64,000 nucleotides of DNA, taken from the NCBI GenBank assembly GCA_964509195.1, contig CAZDWJ010000004.1, forward strand, positions 62,001 to 126,000, in the 5' to 3' direction. This DNA comes from UBA4802 sp964509195 (GTDB lineage Bacteria; Spirochaetota; UBA4802; UB4802). The notes beneath the pieces were generated by a model. That model made no database searches, was not told the DNA's origin, and saw nothing but the letters and a program-made list of their open reading frames with translations. Below are positions 45,175 to 54,666 of the stretch, piece by piece (positions within the stretch are counted from its first letter, which is position 1; each line of letters opens with the position of its first letter). Made by a program: the position numbers and the translations under genes.

Positions 45175-45606
45175 ATGGAAGAAGAATGTGGTATAGTCAT
45201 AAAAATTGAGGGCAACTACGTTCTTGTTGAAGCTGGTGCAGTTTCCTTTTGTGCTTCATGCAATAACCATGAATGTTCCATGCGACAATCAAGAAGTCGG
45301 CAGCTATGGATAGAAAATACACTTGCTGCAGCTAAAGGTGATAGAGTATTTTTTGTGTTTCCGTCAAAGGGAATTGTACTGTCATCAGTTGTTTTGTATG
45401 GGATTCCTATTTTATTTCTCATAGCAGGGATAGTAGCAGGTACACTTATACCGTTGCCAGTATTGCATGACAGGGATATTTCTGGAATAATAACTGGAAT
45501 AGTGTTTTTAGTATTATCATTTGCAATAATGCAATTAACATCAAAATATATTGTTAAGCAAAACCAGATAACCCCAACGATGGTTAGGGTAGAAAAGTTG
45601 TTGTAA
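45175..45606 (+). CDS. RseC/SoxR-reducing-system-like membrane protein
   Basis: 143 residues. A small N-terminal beta domain contains Cys26, Cys29 and Cys34 (Cys-Ala-Ser-Cys-x4-Cys), then two membrane helices (about 68-90 and 98-122). This is the RseC/MucC family layout. Relatives sit in Rnf/Rsx electron-transfer loci or modulate sigma-E signalling and bind Fe-S. No rnf genes are in the window. Monocistronic. Confidence 0.78.
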   Translation: MEEECGIVIKIEGNYVLVEAGAVSFCASCNNHECSMRQSRSRQLWIENTLAAAKGDRVFFVFPSKGIVLSSVVLYGIPILFLIAGIVAGTLIPLPVLHDRDISGIITGIVFLVLSFAIMQLTSKYIVKQNQITPTMVRVEKLL

Positions 45607-45797
45607 AAAATTGTGGACATAAAATATATATCAATACACCACAATCTTTTATTCAAAAAAATGGAGATAGTAAGAGGTATTATTAAACAACCTTGTTTAA
45701 GTAAATTATTTTGTAGTATCGTAGATGAAAGCAAAGAGCCCCAACCAGATCGGGAATGGCGTTGTTTGAAATTCTATCTTTTAAAGGAGTTGGTAGT

Positions 45798-46286
45798 ATG
45801 ACGGTTAATATTGAAGATAAAAAGAAACAAATAAAAGAGGAAATAGACAGGCTTCAGTATGAAATGAAAGTTGAATTGCCTCAGCGCATAGCTGAAGCAC
45901 GTGCAAAAGGCGACCTTAAAGAAAATGCTGAGTACCATGCTGCACGTGAACGTCAATCATTTGTGCAGGCGCGAATTGCGTATTTAAGCAAACAGTTGAG
46001 TTTAATGGACAGCATTGATATATCGTCTATTGAGCAGGGCAGGGTAGAATTTGGTTCTCTGGTTACTGTCCGCAATTTAGATACAGGTGAGGTTGTTGAG
46101 TTTACTATTGTTACGCCCAGCGAAGTGGATGCTGCTGCTGGTAAAATTTCTCTTTCATCACCAATTGGAAGGGCGTTACACAAAAAAACAGTGGGTGATG
46201 AAGTAACTGTGCAGATACCTGCAGGGACCAGGCGTTTCAGGATAGAAAAACTCATTACAATCCATGGTGAAGAGCTATCACTTTAA
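45798..46286 (+). CDS. greA: Transcription elongation factor GreA
   Basis: 162 residues from ATG 45798, which has AAAGGAG 8 bp upstream; an earlier in-frame ATG (45756) adds 14 non-conserved residues. The N-terminal coiled coil carries the tip acidic pair in Ala-Lys-Gly-Asp-Leu-Lys-Glu-Asn-Ala-Glu-Tyr, and the C-terminal domain has Ser-Pro-Ile-Gly-x-Ala-Leu. GreA stimulates RNA cleavage in backtracked polymerase. The gene ends 21 bp before the DUF1015 gene. Confidence 0.96.
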   Translation: MTVNIEDKKKQIKEEIDRLQYEMKVELPQRIAEARAKGDLKENAEYHAARERQSFVQARIAYLSKQLSLMDSIDISSIEQGRVEFGSLVTVRNLDTGEVVEFTIVTPSEVDAAAGKISLSSPIGRALHKKTVGDEVTVQIPAGTRRFRIEKLITIHGEELSL

Positions 46287-46307
46287 AATTAAGAAAAGGA
46301 AATGTAC

Positions 46308-47531
46308 ATGGCTACAATCAAAGAGTTTATTGCATTGCGCCCAAATAAAGATAGTGCAGCAATGGTAGCAGAACTTCCGTATGATGTGGTGACCACAGAA
46401 GAAGCAAGGGCACGTGCTCAAAATAACCCTTATAGCTTTTTTCATATTACCAGGCCAGAGATAGATTTTGCCCTTGGATTTAATCCATATACAGAGGAAG
46501 TTTACAGGAAGGGGAAACAAAATTTACAGCAGTTTATTAATGATGGCGTGCTTTCATATGATGATGCTGCATATCTGTATCTTTATACTTTGAAGATGGG
46601 TAATCATGTACAGACAGGGGTTGTAGCAGGAGTTTCAATTGATGATTATATTAATGGGATTGTAAAAAAACATGAATTAACCCGTGAAGATAAAGAAATC
46701 GACCGTATGAATCATATAAATATTGTGGGAGCACAGACAGGTCTTGTGTATCTTTTTTATAAAAATAATGATACTCTACAAAAACTCATGAATGAAGCAA
46801 TACTATCCCCTGTTCTCTATGACTTTGCTGCTGATGATGGAGTGATGCATACTATTCGTAGAGTTGAAGATAAACGTTTACTAGAAAAAATCAAAGATGC
46901 CATACAGCCTTTGGTGCTCTATATTGCTGATGGACATCACCGTGCAGCATCAGCTGTGCGCGTGGGTCTTGAACGCAGAAAAAGTGGATATAGTGGCGTT
47001 GAACCATTTAATTATTTTGCTGCAACCATCTTTCCTCATTCTGAATTACAAATATTGCCTTACAATCGGGTTATAAAAGATTTCAATACATATGATTTTA
47101 ACTGTTTTATGAATGCACTGGGTGAAAAATTTTCAATACGGGAATCGGAAAGTGGAGTTGCTGAAAAGCCTCATGAAATTAAAATGTATTGTAACAGGCA
47201 ATGGTATGTGCTGCACTATAAAAAAGATTTGCCATCAAATGATGTTGACAGGCTGGATGTTGCAGTTTTACAAAATGTAATATTGGCTCCACTTCTTGGT
47301 ATACAGGATCCCAGAAGAGATTCAAGGATAGATTTTATAGGTGGTCTTAATGCTATTGAGGAGCTTGTAAATGCCGTTAATAGCGGAAAATATAAAATAG
47401 GATTTTCTTTATATCCAACTTCAATAGACGATCTCATGGCTATTTCGGATAAAGGAGGGATTATGCCTCCCAAATCGACATGGTTTGAGCCTAAACTGAG
47501 GGATGGTTTGCTTATTCATGTTATTGATTAG
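46308..47531 (+). CDS. DUF1015 family protein
   Basis: 407 residues from ATG 46308 (AGGA 7 bp upstream; the ATG at 46302 is too close). It starts Ile-Lys-Glu-Phe-Ile-Ala-Leu-Arg-Pro and has the family hallmarks Pro-Tyr-Asp-Val-Val near 26, Ala-Asp-Gly-His-His-Arg near 207, and Asp-Pro-Arg-Arg-Asp-Ser-Arg-Ile-Asp-Phe near 328. DUF1015 proteins are cytoplasmic and widely conserved in anaerobes, sometimes near serA/serC; function is not established. No such genes are near here. Confidence 0.88.
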   Translation: MATIKEFIALRPNKDSAAMVAELPYDVVTTEEARARAQNNPYSFFHITRPEIDFALGFNPYTEEVYRKGKQNLQQFINDGVLSYDDAAYLYLYTLKMGNHVQTGVVAGVSIDDYINGIVKKHELTREDKEIDRMNHINIVGAQTGLVYLFYKNNDTLQKLMNEAILSPVLYDFAADDGVMHTIRRVEDKRLLEKIKDAIQPLVLYIADGHHRAASAVRVGLERRKSGYSGVEPFNYFAATIFPHSELQILPYNRVIKDFNTYDFNCFMNALGEKFSIRESESGVAEKPHEIKMYCNRQWYVLHYKKDLPSNDVDRLDVAVLQNVILAPLLGIQDPRRDSRIDFIGGLNAIEELVNAVNSGKYKIGFSLYPTSIDDLMAISDKGGIMPPKSTWFEPKLRDGLLIHVID

Positions 47532-47537
47532 ATTTTT

Positions 47538-47610
<73 letters not shown>

Positions 47611-47798
47611 CTATAGTGCTTATAGATGGAATATTTGTGTTTGTAGTAATCAATCACAAAATTTTGTCAATATTTTTTGCTGATATATCTAATAAATTTT
47701 ATTATTACTTTGGATTTATTCTTGCAAAAATGATTATTATTATGCTACTATAATACTATATTTTATTTTGAAGAATTTTTTCATTTTGAGGTTATAAC

Positions 47799-48119
47799 AT
47801 GCCATCTGAAATTGAAAAACTTAAAGAAGAAAATGCAGGCCTTTCTAACGAAATAGATGAGCTGCGGAAAATCATTCAGACATACGAAAATGTCCTGAAG
47901 CTTAATGAGCAGGAGCTATCGAACGCATACCAGATTATAGCAATGTATGAAAATATTGTGGAATATCCCAGATCTGAATTGAGGCTTGCTACAGAAACTG
48001 CACAGGCACGTGAAAATGCCTCGCAGCTGTCAAGGCTGGAATTGATGCAGGCGTTTGAAAAGATAAAGCAGCTTGAGGAAGAAAATAAAAGGCTCAGAGC
48101 TCAAAAATGTAACTCTTGA
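47799..48119 (+). CDS. Small coiled-coil protein
   Basis: 106 residues, almost entirely a predicted coiled coil with heptad Leu/Ile spacing (Glu-Lys-Leu-Lys-Glu-Glu-Asn at the start, Leu-Glu-Glu-Glu-Asn-Lys-Arg-Leu near the end). The basic C-terminus ends Gln-Lys-Cys-Asn-Ser. No known family. It lies 41 bp before the first TPR-Mrr gene on the same strand and may be the first gene of that cluster. Confidence 0.75.
   Translation: MPSEIEKLKEENAGLSNEIDELRKIIQTYENVLKLNEQELSNAYQIIAMYENIVEYPRSELRLATETAQARENASQLSRLELMQAFEKIKQLEEENKRLRAQKCNS
47913..47922 (-). repeat. Decamer near-copy (GAGCTATCGA on plus)
   Basis: One mismatch from the decamer, inside the coiled-coil gene. Confidence 0.35.
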
Positions 48120-48160
48120 GATAAATGGTAAATAGAAATAAGGCAACAGGTTTGTAAAAT

Positions 48161-49513
48161 ATGCTGCTAACATATGCAATAATATTTTTGTTTGTAATAA
48201 TTCTTGTCATCTTCATTCTTTATCTGGCTAATATTTATATTTTCCCCCGCAAGTTAGAAGAAATTCAACAATTAATAGAATCAGGTCAAACTAAAATTGC
48301 AATACGCAAGCTTAATGATATTATCGAAAAAGACGACCGTAACCACTATGCACACTATCTTTTAGCGCTGGCCTATGAAAAAGAAAATAATATACAGTAT
48401 GCAATTCTGGAGTACAGGCAGGTATTGAGAATATCAAAATTTGATGATAAAGTTAATGAAATAGATATTCGCAAACGCCTTGCAAGCATATATAAAGCCA
48501 GGAATGCAGTTGAGGAAGCCAAAAAAGAATATCTGTTGTTGACAAAATTGGATTCCGCAAACTATGAACCATTTTATGAGTTAGGAATTATATTTTTTAA
48601 TGCTGGTCAATTAGAGAAAGCTGCTCCTTATTTAAAAAAGAGCATAGCAAATAATAGTAAGCATGGACCATCGTATTACTATCTAGGTCAAATTTACTAT
48701 AGGATGCAAAATTATGCAGATGCAAAACAGGCATTCATTGAAGCAATAAAGATTGAGCCTAACGATTATAAATCACATTATTTTTTAGGCCTGGTGTTGC
48801 GGCAATTGGGTGATTATGAATGGGCTATTAAGGAATTTGAGACAGCTCAGAAAAGTGATGATATAAAAGTAAAATGTTTTCTGGCAAAAGGCACCTGTTT
48901 TTTAGAGCGTGAGCAACTTCCCAAAGCTGTGGTTGAATTTGAGCGGGGTTTAAAATTTGTCAAACGAGGTAGTGATACAGAATTAAATTTACGATATTTC
49001 TTAGCTGAGGCCCAGGAAAAAATGCGTGACCTGCATCCTGCTATTTCTAACTGGGAGAAGATTGCTGCCATTAATCCCAATTTTAGAGATGTGCAGGAGA
49101 AACTTAAAGCATATGCAGAGTTCAGGCAGGATGACCGCATCAAGGATTTCATGATAGCTGGTCTTGCACAATTTGAACATACGTGCCGTAAGATAGTGGA
49201 AACAATGGGTTTGACTGTTATGGATGTTGACATTATAAGTGATACAGAAATAGAGATTATTGCAACTGATACTGAAGGTAAATGGCGAAATACCCGCAGG
49301 ACTAATAAAATTGTTCGAATCCTGCGTACAACTGATGTAGTAAATGATAAATTGTTACGAAAGCTCCATGAAAAACTAAAAGAAAAAAATGCAACACGTG
49401 TGATTATCATAACTGTCGGTGAGTTTACACAGAGTGCAGTTGATTTTTCAAATACACGGCCAATAGAGTTATACGGCAAAAGTGATCTTTTACGTTTACT
49501 AAAACAAACATAA
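48161..49513 (+). CDS. Membrane-anchored TPR protein with degenerate Mrr-like C-terminus (paralogue 1)
   Basis: 450 residues. An N-terminal membrane helix (about 4-27) is followed by about eight TPR-like repeats (35-310, for example Tyr-Tyr-Tyr-Leu-Gly-Gln-Ile-Tyr-Tyr near 172). The C-terminal ~115 residues look like a restriction-endonuclease/Mrr fold: Phe-Glu-x-x-Cys-Arg-Lys-Ile-Val-Glu-x-Met-Gly, a central strand, Val-Ile-Ile-Ile-Thr-Val-Gly-Glu-Phe-Thr-Gln-Ser-Ala, then Ile-Glu-Leu-Tyr-Gly-Lys-x-x-Leu-Leu. The expected catalytic Asp and (E/Q)xK are not recognisable (Glu-Ile-Glu; Val-Arg-Ile-Leu-Arg), so it is probably non-cleaving. It is 4 bp before the NTE-like gene. A paralogue is at 54667. 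Confidence 0.72.
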   Translation: MLLTYAIIFLFVIILVIFILYLANIYIFPRKLEEIQQLIESGQTKIAIRKLNDIIEKDDRNHYAHYLLALAYEKENNIQYAILEYRQVLRISKFDDKVNEIDIRKRLASIYKARNAVEEAKKEYLLLTKLDSANYEPFYELGIIFFNAGQLEKAAPYLKKSIANNSKHGPSYYYLGQIYYRMQNYADAKQAFIEAIKIEPNDYKSHYFLGLVLRQLGDYEWAIKEFETAQKSDDIKVKCFLAKGTCFLEREQLPKAVVEFERGLKFVKRGSDTELNLRYFLAEAQEKMRDLHPAISNWEKIAAINPNFRDVQEKLKAYAEFRQDDRIKDFMIAGLAQFEHTCRKIVETMGLTVMDVDIISDTEIEIIATDTEGKWRNTRRTNKIVRILRTTDVVNDKLLRKLHEKLKEKNATRVIIITVGEFTQSAVDFSNTRPIELYGKSDLLRLLKQT

Positions 49514-49517
49514 TAAT

Positions 49518-51329
49518 ATGGTACAAAAAGATATTCTTATACTCAGGCAGATTCCATTTTTCAAACATTTAATGGAAGCAGAATTGTCTTCATTGCTTAA
49601 AATAGCAAAACCTCTTTCTATTCCTAAGGGCGGCATTCTTAATTGTGATTCCCATTCTCTTTATATTGTTAAAAAAGGACTTTTTGAAATTCTAAAATAT
49701 GGTTCTGTGTATTTGGCGCAATCGTCCTTTTTTGGTGAATTGCCTTTTTGTGAAAAAGGGTCTGGCGTTGTCAGAGCGTTGAGTGATTCAATTGTGTATG
49801 AACTAAAAGATACCGATCTGTATCAGTTCATGGGGAATAATTTTAAAGTTTTGCGTGGATATTTACGAGTGGCTGATTTTTATCGTTTCCCATTATCTGA
49901 AGCAGGAAAAAATGTAAAAAGAAATAAGACTCAAATTATCACGGTTTTCAGTACTGAAAAACATTGTGGGAAGACAACATTATCCGTTGCAACAGCAGCT
50001 GCATCCTCTTTTAACAGAAAAACGATTCTTCTTGATGCATCCTATGATGGCATATCAGTTTTTGACATGTGTGGTAAACAGTTGGTACCTCCTCTTTCTC
50101 AGAAAAACCCTGATGAGGTAACCGGACAAAAATTTATTGAGCAAAGAATTGAGAAGGTGTCAGAAACATTAGACATTCTTAATGTAGCGTATGGCTCAAA
50201 GGTGAGAATAAATCCGGATATTGTCAACCCTCTTTTATTCTATCTATCGTTTGAATATTCTTATATTATTATTGATTGTTCAAATATTGATATACCGCTG
50301 CGCGATACGATATTTTACAATACTGATATTGTAATTGAGATAATTAATAATAAATCCATATCCAAACTACAGGCAATAAATGATTCATTATTAACTCAGG
50401 GACAACAGGTATTACCTATCGTTAACAGACATTTTGAAAAAACATCTAAGATTGAAGGTTCATATAAAGAGTTTGATACCATCCCTGTTCAATCTAATGA
50501 AACTACATTTCAGGCAATTCTGAGGAATAAAGTACAGGATAATACCATTTTCCGTGAAATATTGGCTGACAAGGTAGCAATGGTTTTAAAATCAGGAATG
50601 TATGAGACACTTTACTATGCAGGGATATATGAGGCGCTGAGAGATTCTGAAAAAGCTCCTGATATAATTTATACAACTGGTATCCCTTATGCATTATTAA
50701 TCGCTTTCTTCCATTCAAAATCCTTAAAAGAATATAAAAAATTACTGTTAAATTATTTTTCAGACAGCAAGTTGCATTCCATGCTTGATGTTTCATTTCC
50801 GGATAAATATCTTTTTAAAAATGATCCTTTGAAATCATTTGCATATTCAATATGTGATTCACAACGGCTTGAAAATTACGGTATTATCCCTTATACTATG
50901 CTTTTATTAAATAATTCAGCCAGAATGTTTTCTACTGGAAATATATGCGATATTGTTGCTGCATCTATTGCCTTTCAGCCAATGTTTGAAGGAGTTGACA
51001 TACACAAAGCAGAATGTTATTCTTCTTTTCCGTTATATCCCACCATGCCTGAAACTTTATTACGCACGCACATACAACAAATATCATATGTTTATATTAA
51101 TACATTGTTAAATCCGATTTCATCTAAAAGTAAGATTTTTGGTATTTATAGAAAATTTGTTGATTTTCTTCCATATTATTATTTACATGCTAGCGATTAT
51201 GGGACAGTGTGTGATAAAGAGTTTTCGTTACAGATCCCTGAAGCAGCATCAATTGACGAACTTATTGAAAGGTCATTTGATGATAAAGAAAATTTTGACA
51301 ATATCATGATAAAAGTAACAGGGGGCTAA
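49518..51329 (+). CDS. NTE-architecture protein: cNMP-binding, MinD-like P-loop and inactive patatin-like domains
   Basis: 603 residues. Residues ~5-125 form a cyclic-nucleotide-binding fold (Phe-Phe-Gly-Glu-Leu-Pro-Phe near 75). Residues ~140-320 form a MinD/ParA-like P-loop domain with Gly151-Lys152-Thr153-Thr154, a Glu where the signature Lys of the deviant Walker A is expected, and Ile-Ile-Ile-Asp-Cys-Ser as the switch/Walker B strand. Residues ~352-570 align with patatin, but the oxyanion GGGxRG is Lys-Ser-Gly-Met-Tyr-Glu-Thr (358-364), the GTSxG elbow is Thr-Thr-Gly-Ile-Pro (386-390) with no Ser, and the Asp-Gly-Gly is lost. This order is that of NTE/PNPLA6-like phospholipases. Coupled to the next gene (no gap). 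Confidence 0.7.
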   Translation: MVQKDILILRQIPFFKHLMEAELSSLLKIAKPLSIPKGGILNCDSHSLYIVKKGLFEILKYGSVYLAQSSFFGELPFCEKGSGVVRALSDSIVYELKDTDLYQFMGNNFKVLRGYLRVADFYRFPLSEAGKNVKRNKTQIITVFSTEKHCGKTTLSVATAAASSFNRKTILLDASYDGISVFDMCGKQLVPPLSQKNPDEVTGQKFIEQRIEKVSETLDILNVAYGSKVRINPDIVNPLLFYLSFEYSYIIIDCSNIDIPLRDTIFYNTDIVIEIINNKSISKLQAINDSLLTQGQQVLPIVNRHFEKTSKIEGSYKEFDTIPVQSNETTFQAILRNKVQDNTIFREILADKVAMVLKSGMYETLYYAGIYEALRDSEKAPDIIYTTGIPYALLIAFFHSKSLKEYKKLLLNYFSDSKLHSMLDVSFPDKYLFKNDPLKSFAYSICDSQRLENYGIIPYTMLLLNNSARMFSTGNICDIVAASIAFQPMFEGVDIHKAECYSSFPLYPTMPETLLRTHIQQISYVYINTLLNPISSKSKIFGIYRKFVDFLPYYYLHASDYGTVCDKEFSLQIPEAASIDELIERSFDDKENFDNIMIKVTGG

Positions 51330-51776
51330 ATGAGGTCAAAAGCAACAAATATATTGCAATGTGGAGTTTTGTTAACAGGGATTGTTTATATTCTTATTGG
51401 TATATTATATGGATCCAGCCCGATATCATTTGCAAATTTTTTCGGAATTGAAGTTAATCCTGATTGGTATAATTTAATCAAATATGATACGTTTAACTCA
51501 CCATTGTACCATTTTTCACGGGCATTTGCCTTTATTCTGGCAGTTGCTGGATTTAGTATGATTTTACCTTTATTTGATCCTTTAAAATACCGTGGGTTGA
51601 TATATTATAATGGCATTTTATTTCCTTTGGTATCCTCACCGGTTCTTATTATCAATGGCATCACATATGAGCATCGTATAATGACAGTATGTGGCATAGT
51701 ATTCCTGGCATTGTTTTTATTTGTTGGTTTTGGCTTACTAATAACTAAAAAACAAGCTAATAGGGGGGAGGAATAG
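51330..51776 (+). CDS. Four-helix membrane protein of unknown function
   Basis: 148 residues with four membrane segments (about 10-28, 63-82, 90-110, 117-138) and a short charged tail. It starts directly after the NTE-like stop, which suggests a functional link, perhaps as a membrane partner. No family recognised. A 217-bp AT-rich spacer follows. Confidence 0.75.
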   Translation: MRSKATNILQCGVLLTGIVYILIGILYGSSPISFANFFGIEVNPDWYNLIKYDTFNSPLYHFSRAFAFILAVAGFSMILPLFDPLKYRGLIYYNGILFPLVSSPVLIINGITYEHRIMTVCGIVFLALFLFVGFGLLITKKQANRGEE

Positions 51777-51993
51777 TTTTTATTATTAATTGCTTGCTTT
51801 TTTATTATCTATATCTATATTAAAAGATATTATAGGGTATCATTCATTGCATTACAAATTTTATATTATATAATATGTGGTCTAGGATCAAAGTAAAAGT
51901 ACTATCATGTAGTTGGATTTTATAATAAATATCAGAATTATTTAAATGTTAAATTATTACGCTAGTGTTTAATTTTATTTTGAGGAGGATATA

Positions 51994-52332
51994 ATGAATC
52001 TACAAACGAAGAAAGTTGGTAATGTTATTGTAGTCTACTTGCAGGGACGTTTAGATGTGCACCTCTCCGCTGATATTGAGAAAGAAATAAATAAGTTAAT
52101 TAAAGATGAGCCAAATGCTCATTTATTGTTAAACTTGGCAGGTGTTGAATATATGAGTAGCAGTGGTTTGCGAATATTTGTTTCCACGATGCGGATTTTA
52201 AAAGAATCAAATAGAAAATTGAAGCTTTGTAATATGAACAGCGCGGTTAAAAAAATATTTGAAGTTGTTGAACTCATGGATATGTTTGAAATCTATGAAA
52301 TTGAAGATGAAGCTATTGCTTCCTTTAAATAA
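51994..52332 (+). CDS. STAS-domain anti-sigma factor antagonist
   Basis: 112 residues, a single STAS domain of the SpoIIAA/RsbV type. The phosphorylation loop reads Met-Ser-Ser-Ser-Gly-Leu-Arg with Ser57 at the regulated position. GAGGAGG lies 8 bp upstream. The partner kinase (RsbW-like) and phosphatase are not in the cluster. It overlaps the next gene by one base, so it is coupled to the glycosidase-like protein. Confidence 0.92.
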   Translation: MNLQTKKVGNVIVVYLQGRLDVHLSADIEKEINKLIKDEPNAHLLLNLAGVEYMSSSGLRIFVSTMRILKESNRKLKLCNMNSAVKKIFEVVELMDMFEIYEIEDEAIASFK

Positions 52333-54602
52333 TGATTATGTTTTTACCTTTGACTAAGTCTGGAGATCATAGTAGAAATTTTCTTATTACTACATCATCT
52401 GGAAATACGCAATCCAATTCACCATACCTACCTTCCGAATTATCCGAAGGTATAAGGAATTTTGCAATTTATCAAAAATATAATTATTTTGTATGGCCTT
52501 ATTGGATTGCTCGATATGTACATACAGGGAATGAAAGAATACAATCACTTCCCTTTTTCCTTTATAATAATCATTGCAGGACATGGTATACAATTAATAG
52601 CTTCTTAAGCAGTGGATCCATTAGGATTGATCCATCCGGTATGGTGCATCCCACATGGTCGTCATGGTCATTAGAATTCTGGATGTATATAGACGGTTCT
52701 TTAATACAATTTCATAATGATAATTATATTCATCAGGAAGTTGATAATGGCGTGGTAATGACGACCTATACGCATCCGCATTTCACTTACAAACAATCTC
52801 TTTATATTACTCATACAAATATCGATGAAGCAGTTGTGGTTAATAATGTGCATTCTAAAAAGAAAAGTAAAACTTTTTTTATCATAGCTATACGGCCATA
52901 TACAACTGAAAGGTTATCGGGTTTAGACTCAATTGAACTTGGCAAGAACAATTTTATACGGATAAATAATGAATACCATTGTGCTTTGTTGGTTAAACCT
53001 GATTTTGTCCTTGCAGGAAATGAAATTGCAGGGGATATTGATTTTGGGCGCAAAGAAGGTAAAAATAAGATTACCAGCAATGCAGGAATGGCAACTATGG
53101 CATTTGTGTATGATGCGAGCAATAAAGATGTAGAATTACCCATACGTGTTGCTGTTAATGAAAACTCTAAAATTACAGTTTCTAAATTCATTATTAAATC
53201 AGCAAAAAATGAATATACCAATTATATTGATCTGAGGATGAAAGAAGGGGTTGGCATAGCAATTGGAAAGAATGTAATAAATGATTGGGTAAATTTTTGC
53301 AAATTTTCAGCACTAATAGAAGCTGCCAATTTTGAATTGAGCTATAAAAATCAGGAACAGGATTTTGCACGTTATTATTTTACAATTATGGCATTGAACA
53401 GAATGGGCCACTTTCAACAGGCACTATCGATCATACATCATATTCTAAAAAATATTAAATTGAAAGATGATTTTGGAAGTGCTGTATCTGCTGCATACGT
53501 ATGCAATATGGTGGGTGATTATTATAGAATAGTTAAAGACTCTTCTTTTTTGCAAAATAACTATTCTGTATGCAAACAGTTCGGACAGAATATGATACAA
53601 TATTGTAAAGAATTAAAGAATAGCAGGAAATATGTTCTGGCCGATAGTTCTGATGAAAAGAAGAGCACTGATATACTGCATATCCCGGTAATTATTGCTG
53701 GCCTTGATAATGTAGCGTTTATTTCCCGATCATTAGGGCTTTTTGGTGATGAAAATAAATTTTTAGCTGAAGCTGATGCACTTGAGGATTCAGTTGTGAA
53801 TGCTTTGTTTCATAAATCACAGGAAACAGGTAAAGAAGAAGAAAAGCTTATAGAATGGCAACCTAAACATGGTAAGCCACTACGAAAGCAAAAGATATCG
53901 TTTAAAGAAAGCTTAGAGTTTACACATGCCATCAATACTTCCAATAACAGGATTTTGCAGTATACCTTATTTTTATATCCATATATGGTTCATCTAATAA
54001 GGAAATACACAACGCAGAAAATAATAGATGCTATTATTAATGCTGGTAGAGGTTTGCCTTTATATAATACTGTTATAAGTGGCATAGATGTTATAAGTTC
54101 TCTAAGCCTTGCAAATAGCATGCTATACGCTCATGATGCAAGAGCAGTTGATATAATATATGCTATTATTACGCTATGTAAAAAACGCAAATTTATGCCT
54201 GACTTTCTTGATCCTTTTTCTGGTCATGCAGTTGTAAAAGAACCCATTTCAATAGTAGCAGTGTCATTGTTATTTCAGGCTATTCGTAATATATGTTTTA
54301 TTGACCATCCCGAACGATTGGAATTATTTCCTGTTCCAATTAAGGAGTGGTTTGCTGACTCTCAAATTGTGATAACAAATGCACCTTCACGGTTTGGTAA
54401 TATTAGTTTTACTGCAACTTCAACATCTGATGAGTTTGTCATCCAGTTTACTGATATTCCCCGCTTTATCCCTCATGATATACTGATCAATCTTCCATTT
54501 AAAGCAAAAATAAAAGAAGCTGATGATTTCATTGTTAAATATGAGACAGAAAAATCGTGGTGTATAAATGGATGGCCTTCAGAACTTAGATTTAAACGAT
54601 AG
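52332..54602 (+). CDS. Six-hairpin-glycosidase-like protein
   Basis: 756 residues, no signal peptide. The first ~310 residues look like a beta-sandwich with many aromatic residues (Trp-Ser-Ser-Trp-Ser-Leu-Glu-Phe-Trp near 110). Residues ~330-660 are helical in a pattern like an (alpha/alpha)6 toroid, and a final beta domain (about 670-756) contains Ile-Val-Ile-Thr-Asn-Ala-Pro-Ser-Arg-Phe-Gly-Asn-Ile-Ser-Phe, as in GH65/GH78-like C-domains. The catalytic acid/base is not identifiable, so activity is uncertain. As a cytoplasmic protein it might act on glycogen-like or cell-wall sugars. It sits between STAS and TPR-Mrr genes. Confidence 0.5.
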   Translation: MIMFLPLTKSGDHSRNFLITTSSGNTQSNSPYLPSELSEGIRNFAIYQKYNYFVWPYWIARYVHTGNERIQSLPFFLYNNHCRTWYTINSFLSSGSIRIDPSGMVHPTWSSWSLEFWMYIDGSLIQFHNDNYIHQEVDNGVVMTTYTHPHFTYKQSLYITHTNIDEAVVVNNVHSKKKSKTFFIIAIRPYTTERLSGLDSIELGKNNFIRINNEYHCALLVKPDFVLAGNEIAGDIDFGRKEGKNKITSNAGMATMAFVYDASNKDVELPIRVAVNENSKITVSKFIIKSAKNEYTNYIDLRMKEGVGIAIGKNVINDWVNFCKFSALIEAANFELSYKNQEQDFARYYFTIMALNRMGHFQQALSIIHHILKNIKLKDDFGSAVSAAYVCNMVGDYYRIVKDSSFLQNNYSVCKQFGQNMIQYCKELKNSRKYVLADSSDEKKSTDILHIPVIIAGLDNVAFISRSLGLFGDENKFLAEADALEDSVVNALFHKSQETGKEEEKLIEWQPKHGKPLRKQKISFKESLEFTHAINTSNNRILQYTLFLYPYMVHLIRKYTTQKIIDAIINAGRGLPLYNTVISGIDVISSLSLANSMLYAHDARAVDIIYAIITLCKKRKFMPDFLDPFSGHAVVKEPISIVAVSLLFQAIRNICFIDHPERLELFPVPIKEWFADSQIVITNAPSRFGNISFTATSTSDEFVIQFTDIPRFIPHDILINLPFKAKIKEADDFIVKYETEKSWCINGWPSELRFKR

Positions 54603-54605
54603 CTC
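54596..54605 (+). repeat. Decamer near-copy ACGATAGCTC
   Basis: One mismatch; spans the stop codon of the glycosidase-like gene. Confidence 0.35.
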
Positions 54606-54666
54606 CGATTATATCGATAATCAAATAAATATTTGTTTTCATAAATTTTAATGTGGAAAGAATAAG

